Shown here: positions 6,378 through 10,416 of the stretch, one piece after another
Layout: each line of letters opens with the position of its first letter
Position numbering within the stretch: position 1 is the stretch's first letter
Source: Atopobiaceae bacterium
Lineage (GTDB): Bacteria > Actinomycetota > Coriobacteriia > Coriobacteriales > Atopobiaceae
Direction: 5' to 3'
DNA length: 10,416 bases
Assembly (NCBI GenBank): GCA_017510875.1
Contig: JAFWLX010000298.1
Span: 1 to 10,416 of the forward strand
The notes under the pieces: generated by a model
Told to the model about the DNA's origin: nothing
Database searches by the model: none
The model's input: only the letters and a program-made list of their open reading frames with translations
Position numbers and translations under genes: made by a program

Positions 6378-7985
6378 CTATCCTTCCTGCTTGTCATCCT
6401 CTTTGCGCACAGGCCTGCCGTCCTCTGCGCGCTCGAGCGACTTGATAAGCGTACGGAAGGCGTTGTCCATGGCGTTCTTGTGAGGCGAGCGCGAAGCGTA
6501 CACCTTCACGGCAGCCTTTGACTTGTTGATGGGCTGCATGGTGCCTGCGCCCGCAATGCATCCGCCCGGACATGCCATGCCCTCCAACAGGTACTTTGGC
6601 CACTCGCCCTTCGCGGCCTCCTTGAGCATCTGGCGGCACTCGTTAAGGCCTTCGGCATTGTGTACGCTGACCTCAAATTCTGGGTCCCTGCTCTTGATGA
6701 CATTGACTACCGCATTGGCCACGCCGCCTGCCACGGCAAAGTTGCGACCGTCCTCACTGGCAATCTCAAAGTCGCTCTTGTTGTCGTCCTCAAGCTTGAG
6801 GTAGTCAATCTCCTTGGCATCCATCATGCCTGCCATCTCCTCGAAGGTGAGCACAAAGTCAACCTCCGAGCGAATGGACTTGCGCATGGCCTCAAGCTTC
6901 TTGGCCGAGCATGGTCCCACAAACACGATCTTGGCATGGGGATGCTGCGAGCGAATCATGCGCGCTGTAAGCACCATGGGCGTGAGCGCCATCGAGATGC
7001 AGTCGGACTGCTCGGGGAACTCCATCTTGGCCATCGACGACCACGCCGGACAGCAGGAGGTACCCATGAAGGGCAGGTCACCAAACACGACCTCCTCGAG
7101 AAAGTCATCGGCCTCCTCCACCGCACAGAGGTCTGCGCCAATGGCAACCTCCTCCACGCCGGCAAAGCCGAGCAGCTTGAAGGCCTCACGCAGCTTGCCT
7201 ACGTTGCCTTTGCCGCCAAACTGACCCACAAAGGCCGGTGCGACGGCGGCAATGACCTCGTCACCACACAGGATCGAATAAATGACCTGGCCAATCTGAC
7301 TCTTGTCGGCAATGGCACCAAAGGGACAGTTGATGAGGCACTGTCCACAGCTCACGCAGCGCTCGTAGTCTATCTTGGCACGGCCGTGCTCGTCCGAGCT
7401 GATGGCGTTCATGCCGCAGGCCTCGGCGCAAGGACGTATGTGGTGATGCACGGCATGGTAGGGACATACCTGGGCGCAACGCCCACAGCCAATGCACTTC
7501 TCGTGATCGATGAAGGCCTTCTTGTTCTTGAAGGTGATGGCGCCTTTGGGACAGATCTCGCGACAGGGATGCGCAAGGCAGCCCTGGCAGGCGCTTGAGA
7601 CGCGATAGACGTTGTCCTCGCAGGCATTGCAGGCAAACCTGATTACATTGATCAGCGGAGGCGCATAGTACGTAAGGCCGGTGCCCTCGTTTACCGCCAT
7701 ACCCTCACTGATGCGCTGGGGCTTCTCGGCGCCTTGGAGAGGAAGGCCCATGGCAAGGCGGATACGCTCGCCAATGATGGCACGCTCCAAAAAGACGCTC
7801 TCACGATAGGTTGCCACGTCTCCCGGAAGAATCTTGTACGGAAGCTCGTCAAAGGCGTCGTCTATTTCAGCATCTGTCCACTCGGGATGGTCTTTTAATG
7901 TGTACAGGAGTTTTGCCACCTCGCGAAAGACGTTGCGACGAATGCTCGTAAGGTTGGTGTAGACGCCACGCATGGTATCGGCCAT
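6378..7985 (-). CDS. Monomeric [FeFe] hydrogenase, group B-like
   Basis: The protein has 535 residues and no signal peptide or membrane helix, so it is cytoplasmic. All three H-cluster motifs are present: L1 TSCCPAW (309-315; ligand C312, proton-relay-type C311), L2 VGPCSAKK (C359) and L3 EGMACPGGC (C472, C476). ADLCAVEE (284-291) matches the stretch before L1 in catalytic enzymes. The N-terminal half carries iron-sulfur motifs C133/C136/C141/C145P, C164/C167/C170/C174P and C210/C213/C216/C220P, suggesting three [4Fe-4S] clusters. Extra pairs C119/C122 and C186/C190 are also present. Reversible 2H+ + 2e- to H2 with ferredoxin as partner is the expected reaction. The L2 Gly-Pro-Cys in place of Met-Pro-Cys and the N-terminal layout suggest the group B class rather than group A. 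The ATG follows GAGGGG at about 5 nt. HydEFG maturases, needed for activity, are not in the window. Confidence 0.95.
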   Translation of the reverse strand: MADTMRGVYTNLTSIRRNVFREVAKLLYTLKDHPEWTDAEIDDAFDELPYKILPGDVATYRESVFLERAIIGERIRLAMGLPLQGAEKPQRISEGMAVNEGTGLTYYAPPLINVIRFACNACEDNVYRVSSACQGCLAHPCREICPKGAITFKNKKAFIDHEKCIGCGRCAQVCPYHAVHHHIRPCAEACGMNAISSDEHGRAKIDYERCVSCGQCLINCPFGAIADKSQIGQVIYSILCGDEVIAAVAPAFVGQFGGKGNVGKLREAFKLLGFAGVEEVAIGADLCAVEEADDFLEEVVFGDLPFMGTSCCPAWSSMAKMEFPEQSDCISMALTPMVLTARMIRSQHPHAKIVFVGPCSAKKLEAMRKSIRSEVDFVLTFEEMAGMMDAKEIDYLKLEDDNKSDFEIASEDGRNFAVAGGVANAVVNVIKSRDPEFEVSVHNAEGLNECRQMLKEAAKGEWPKYLLEGMACPGGCIAGAGTMQPINKSKAAVKVYASRSPHKNAMDNAFRTLIKSLERAEDGRPVRKEDDKQEG

Positions 7986-8027
7986 GTTTACCCCTCTCGT
8001 AGATTCCCCTCATCACAGTATGCACGA

Positions 8028-8040
8028 TTTGCGTGGCAAA
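8028..8040. promoter_or_regulatory. Short palindrome upstream of the hydrogenase gene
   Basis: TTTGC and GCAAA flank a 3-bp centre (8028-8040), in the 72-bp gap before the hydrogenase gene. It lies just upstream of a weak -10-like CATACT (complement of 8017-8022), so it could be an operator over the -35 region. With 5-bp arms it may also be chance. It does not match the FNR or Rex consensus as I know them. Confidence 0.25.
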
Positions 8041-8057
8041 GGCAGCTGTACTTTTGG

Positions 8058-9017
8058 CTAAGACGTAAGCGGTCTTGGGCCCGGGTCATATCCTGTATCA
8101 GGGAAGAGGGAATCGAAGCGTTGGGGCCAGGCAGTGCGCAGGCTAAGCCGCTCGCCTGTTGCGGGATGGACCAGATTCTCTTTCCAGGCATGAAGCATCA
8201 GGCCATCCTTATGGTGCGCTCCGCCGTAGAGCGCATCTCCCAGCAGCGGATGTCCAGCGTGAGCAAGGTGGACCCTTATCTGATGCTTTCTTCCGCTGCC
8301 TAACTCCACCAATAGGAGTGAGCGGCCCTTTTGATACGCAAGGGTCTGCACACGCGTGAGAGAGGGCTTGCCTTTTGCGGCAACGCGCATCTTGCGTGCG
8401 TCATGGCGGTCGCGAGCTATGGGGCCACGCAGCTCAAGCCAGCGATCCTCGCTGGCCTTGAGCCTTCCGGCTATCACGGCCAGGTAACGCTTGTGCATGT
8501 CGTACCCCGCCACCTGTGCGTCAAGACGTGGCTGCAGCTCCGGTACCAGCGAGAACAGCACCAAACCCGTGGTCTCAACATCAAGGCGCTGGATTGCCTG
8601 CGGCAGGCAGCTGCGTCCCTCTTTGGCAAGCATCGCACGCACACAGTCGGTCAACGTGACCGAGCCTGTGCCGTCGCCATGCACCAAAAGTCCTGCCGGC
8701 TTGTCAATTGCTAGCAGAATGGGATCTTGGTAGACCACCTCAAGGGGCTTGCCTGACAGCCGGGATGCTGGCTCCTCCCCTCCTCTTGTAAATGCAAGCG
8801 TCAGCACGTCACCAGGAAGAAGCACCGAGCCACGTTGCAGCACATCTCGCCCACGTGTCAGCTGCCCGCGCGCAAAGACGCGTTGCGTCATTGCCTTTGA
8901 ACCCACCAGTTTCTCGAGCAGTACGCCAGCACTAAGCTCCTCGCACACCACCAGCTCAAGATGGGTGACATAGAGCCCTCTGACCTGCCACGCTTGGTGC
9001 GCCGGCACCGCTGTCAC
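8058..9017 (-). CDS. RluA-family RNA pseudouridine synthase
   Basis: The protein has 319 residues from the GTG at 9017. An S4-like N-terminal region (about 20-76, ending LLPGDVLTL) is followed by the catalytic domain: VVYQDPILLAIDKPAGLLVH (94-113), the catalytic loop QRLDVETTGL with nucleophile D146, KRYLAVIAG (176-184) and GRKHQIRVH (242-250) before GHPLLGDALYGG. It isomerises specific uridines in rRNA or tRNA; RluC/RluD-like 23S rRNA sites are the usual targets, but the exact site cannot be read from sequence. The first catalytic-loop residue is Gln143 instead of the usual His (HRLD). The GTG start overlaps the LysR stop (GTGA, 4 bp) with GAGG 7 nt upstream, which implies translational coupling. 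The frame stays open upstream to 9146, but that part overlaps LysR coding sequence and looks unlike protein. Confidence 0.92.
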   Translation of the reverse strand: MTAVPAHQAWQVRGLYVTHLELVVCEELSAGVLLEKLVGSKAMTQRVFARGQLTRGRDVLQRGSVLLPGDVLTLAFTRGGEEPASRLSGKPLEVVYQDPILLAIDKPAGLLVHGDGTGSVTLTDCVRAMLAKEGRSCLPQAIQRLDVETTGLVLFSLVPELQPRLDAQVAGYDMHKRYLAVIAGRLKASEDRWLELRGPIARDRHDARKMRVAAKGKPSLTRVQTLAYQKGRSLLLVELGSGRKHQIRVHLAHAGHPLLGDALYGGAHHKDGLMLHAWKENLVHPATGERLSLRTAWPQRFDSLFPDTGYDPGPRPLTS

Positions 9018-9949
9018 TGGACGTCCTCGCTCACCTGCCGTGCCAGCAGATCGGCAAAGTCCTCTATCACGCTCCATACATGGCTGGACGAGCGCCAGGC
9101 CATGTGGATGTCTATCCGTGCGTCTGGCCCCAAGTTCATGATGCACATCTGTGAAGCCTCGCCATCCCCCACAAGGTCACGCGCCAGATCGACGGGCACA
9201 AAGGTTGCCCCCATGTCACGAATGGCCAGCTCAACCAGTGTTTCTGAGTTAGAAGAGACCACAGTTGGCTCCATGCTCAGACCCGCTTGCTCAATGAGCC
9301 TGCGCGAGAGGTCGCCAGGCTCGTCATGGCGTCCCAACAACAGGAAGGGGCATTCCTTAAGAGGAGCCAAGCTGCGGTTGCGCACGACCTCCTCGGCTAC
9401 CTGGCGAGCTTCCTCGCCATAGAGCCTGCGCAAAAGGCGCCACGATACGAGAAGGGCAATCTGCTCGGTGCGCAGCAGGCGTACCTCAAAGCCCGGCATG
9501 CCTGGGGGAACGGTTGCCACCGTCATGTCAACACGACCTTCACGCAGTGCCTCTACCAGTTCCTCGTTCTCTTCCTCGTCAATGAGCACGCGCACGCCCG
9601 GCTTGCGTTCCCTAAAGGCGGCAATGGCACGCGGCATGAGCAGCCGCCCGCGCGTAGAGGCAATGCCCACGGCCAAAAGACCCTGCTCGTCACCGGCTAT
9701 ATCGGCAAACTCTTGCACCATGGCTCGGCGATCGGTCTCAAAGCGGCGCGCATAACCCAGCAGAACCTCGCCAGCATAGGTAAGGGTGAGCGGGACCTTG
9801 CGATTGACCAACCGCACACCAAGCTCGCGCTCCATACTGGCAATGTGTGCCGAAAGCGTTTGTTGCGTCACCATCAAACGCTGAGCCGCACGCGTAAAGC
9901 TGCGTTCCTCGGCAAGCGCAACAAAGTACTCCATCGAAGAGAAGTTCAT
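9014..9949 (-). CDS. LysR-type transcriptional regulator
   Basis: The protein has 311 residues from the ATG at 9949. The N-terminal winged helix-turn-helix (about 1-60) has the standard layout: MEYFVALAEERSFTRAAQRL, then VTQQTLSAHIASMERELGVRL. A linker helix (about 62-85) and a type-2 periplasmic-binding-like effector domain (about 90-300) follow. LysR proteins are tetrameric, sense a small metabolite and often control a divergent gene; here that would be the 57-residue ORF or genes in the same operon. The effector is unknown. A longer version from 10003 is rejected because its extra 18 codons span the promoter and ribosome binding region. GGAGG lies 11 nt upstream of the chosen start, rather distant but acceptable. 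Its stop overlaps the pseudouridine synthase start. Confidence 0.93.
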   Translation of the reverse strand: MNFSSMEYFVALAEERSFTRAAQRLMVTQQTLSAHIASMERELGVRLVNRKVPLTLTYAGEVLLGYARRFETDRRAMVQEFADIAGDEQGLLAVGIASTRGRLLMPRAIAAFRERKPGVRVLIDEEENEELVEALREGRVDMTVATVPPGMPGFEVRLLRTEQIALLVSWRLLRRLYGEEARQVAEEVVRNRSLAPLKECPFLLLGRHDEPGDLSRRLIEQAGLSMEPTVVSSNSETLVELAIRDMGATFVPVDLARDLVGDGEASQMCIMNLGPDARIDIHMAWRSSSHVWSVIEDFADLLARQVSEDVQ

Positions 9950-9973
9950 AGGGGCCGTATCCTCCGTGGCAAC

Positions 9974-10003
9974 ATTACAAAGCAGACTTGTAAGAAGTAT
10001 CAA
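9974..10003 (-). promoter_or_regulatory. Sigma70-type promoter of the LysR gene
   Basis: On the minus strand TTGATA (complement of 9998-10003, 5/6) and TGTAAT (complement of 9974-9979, 5/6) are 18 nt apart. Transcription would begin near 9967, leaving a leader of about 18 nt that still includes GGAGG (complement of 9961-9965). This supports the translation start at 9949. Confidence 0.6.
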
Positions 10004-10011
10004 TAGAAACA

Positions 10012-10029
10012 GTTAGCGTATGTTGTAAC
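10012..10029. promoter_or_regulatory. Weak dyad in the LysR divergent region, possible autoregulatory site
   Basis: GTTA (10012-10015) and TAAC (10026-10029) form a small dyad around 10 nt, between the LysR promoter and the divergent small ORF. Two AACAG copies (10008, 10027) lie 19 bp apart. The position suits a LysR site, but the fit to the T-N11-A pattern is imperfect (T-N12-A). Confidence 0.25.
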
Positions 10030-10075
10030 AGAATCGTAATATGAATGCAAGAAGCAAAGCAACTCTCACAATCGC

Positions 10076-10081
10076 AGGAGG
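10076..10081 (+). promoter_or_regulatory. Consensus ribosome binding site of the 57-residue ORF
   Basis: AGGAGG lies 5 nt before the ATG at 10087. This perfect Shine-Dalgarno sequence is the main evidence that the short ORF is translated and it selects this ATG over in-frame upstream codons. Confidence 0.7.
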
Positions 10082-10086
10082 ATGCC

Positions 10087-10260
10087 ATGTCAAAGACTAC
10101 AAACACCCGCACGGCAACCGCGTCCTTCGCCGACGCCAAGCCCTCCCGCACCGCGCCGCGCAAGCCACGTTGGCATGCCCTTGGCCTGAGCCAAGAAGCG
10201 CAGCGCGATCCGGCAGCTCTCACCTTTGCACGCCTAGGCCTGCTTGCCTCGCGCTGGTAG
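10087..10260 (+). CDS. Small basic hypothetical protein, 57 residues
   Basis: I do not recognise this product. It begins MSKTTNTRTATASFADAKP, then a Pro/Arg/Lys-rich stretch (about 19-28, PSRTAPRKPR), W29, and a short amphipathic-looking C-terminal half ending LASRW. There are ten Lys/Arg against three Asp/Glu, so it is strongly cationic. There is no hydrophobic signal or membrane segment. It could be a small nucleic-acid-binding protein or a leader-type peptide ahead of the hairpin at 10287-10321; both are guesses. The case for a gene rests on the consensus AGGAGG 5 nt upstream and the divergent position to a LysR gene. Only a weak -10-like TAATAT (10037-10042) with no good -35 is visible. 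Confidence 0.55.
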   Translation: MSKTTNTRTATASFADAKPSRTAPRKPRWHALGLSQEAQRDPAALTFARLGLLASRW

Positions 10261-10283
10261 CGACAAGAGCAGCGCCTGACACT

Positions 10284-10406
10284 TTACGGTCCCCTCTTGA
10301 GTTGCATCTTAGAGGGGACCGCTGCTTCAGAAGAGTTGATCGAGTACAGACTAAAGTCGGGCGCAAACGCCAACTGGCCCCATGCGAAGTCGGGCGCATT
10401 TCTCAT
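10284..10406 (-). CDS. Possible small ORF or repeat-encoded reading frame
   Basis: The minus-strand frame is open from the right edge to a TAA at 10284-10286. An ATG at 10406 would give 40 residues, or the frame may be the end of a longer gene beyond the window. It contains NAPDFAWGQL followed 11 residues later by APDFSLYSI, reflecting a 12-bp direct repeat, and ends SKMQLKRGP. No ribosome binding site can be judged so close to the edge. Its last codons lie in the perfect hairpin at 10287-10321, which is unusual for a protein gene, so it may instead be a translated view of a non-coding repeat. Confidence 0.3.
   Translation of the reverse strand: MRNAPDFAWGQLAFAPDFSLYSINSSEAAVPSKMQLKRGP
10287..10321. 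terminator. 11-bp perfect hairpin after the 57-residue ORF
   Basis: CGGTCCCCTCT (10287-10297) pairs perfectly with AGAGGGGACCG (10311-10321) around a 13-nt loop. It begins 26 nt after the small ORF stop, so it probably ends or protects that transcript. No U-run follows on either strand, so it is not a standard intrinsic terminator; it may be part of a dispersed repeat. Confidence 0.45.
10354..10398. repeat. Pair of 12-bp direct repeats
   Basis: AAGTCGGGCGCA occurs at 10354-10365 and again at 10387-10398, 33 bp apart. The distance is a multiple of three, so both copies read as APDF in the minus-strand frame. The unit may continue beyond the right edge. Confidence 0.6.
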
Positions 10407-10416
10407 CACAGAATTG

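Noticed and set aside
6660..7598. A 312-codon plus-strand reading frame opposite the hydrogenase
   Set aside because: It lies entirely on the complement of a certain gene, has no recognisable domain and is His/Leu/Gly-rich, as expected of an antisense shadow in GC-rich DNA.
9018..9146. Extending the pseudouridine synthase upstream to 9146
   Set aside because: The extra 43 codons overlap LysR coding sequence and have no family similarity. The GTG at 9017 has a good ribosome binding site and a stop-start overlap.
9950..10003. Extending LysR to an ATG at 10003
   Set aside because: The added 18 codons run through the predicted -35, -10 and GGAGG elements. LysR proteins typically begin a few residues before the helix-turn-helix, as at 9949.
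10261..10330. T-box or other riboswitch before the right edge
   Set aside because: No T-box core (GGTGGNACCGCG-like) or known riboswitch core is present. Only a simple hairpin is seen.
10354..10398. CRISPR array
   Set aside because: Only two 12-bp copies are visible, with a 21-bp spacer and no cas genes. It is too short for a CRISPR repeat.

Overview
The window looks like chromosomal DNA of a strictly anaerobic Coriobacteriia member (Actinomycetota). An Atopobiaceae/Olsenella-like gut or oral bacterium is my best guess. The grounds are the moderately high G+C by eye, an oxygen-sensitive [FeFe] hydrogenase, MacB-type export genes without an outer-membrane component, and the general look of the proteins. 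The assignment is inference; no rRNA or other marker gene is present. I see no tRNA, rRNA, CRISPR array, insertion sequence or phage gene.

Left part (1-2477): a CapA-type membrane-anchored metallophosphatase-fold protein runs off the left edge on the minus strand. It is divergent from a HAD-superfamily phosphoglycolate-phosphatase-like gene on the plus strand. Next on the plus strand is a small unrecognised 97-residue protein with a near-consensus sigma70-type promoter, a good ribosome binding site and its own intrinsic terminator. A compact repeat of interleaved hairpins (about 2499-2546) fills the gap to the next, convergent gene.

Middle and right (2548-9949): six minus-strand genes lie head to tail. 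In transcription order they are a LysR-type regulator, an RluA-family pseudouridine synthase (GTG start overlapping the regulator's stop), a monomeric group-B-like [FeFe] hydrogenase, and a three-gene MacAB-like ABC exporter (HlyD-type adaptor, ATPase, MacB/FtsX permease). The exporter genes are 15 bp apart or overlap by 4 bp, so they form one operon. A 138-bp gap before the adaptor gene carries a striking 9-bp inverted repeat that may be an operator. The regulator gene has a recognisable promoter that fixes its start codon.

Right edge (10004-10416): a short divergent ORF with a perfect AGGAGG ribosome binding site encodes a 57-residue, very basic peptide ending in Arg-Trp. It is followed by an 11-bp perfect hairpin. 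The hairpin overlaps the end of a minus-strand reading frame built on a 33-bp-spaced direct repeat that runs toward the right edge. This block looks like a dispersed repeat or an unusual small gene and, with the hydrogenase and the two inverted-repeat loci, is the least ordinary part of the window. Most of the rest is ordinary housekeeping and transport. I do not see a clearly new multi-gene system.
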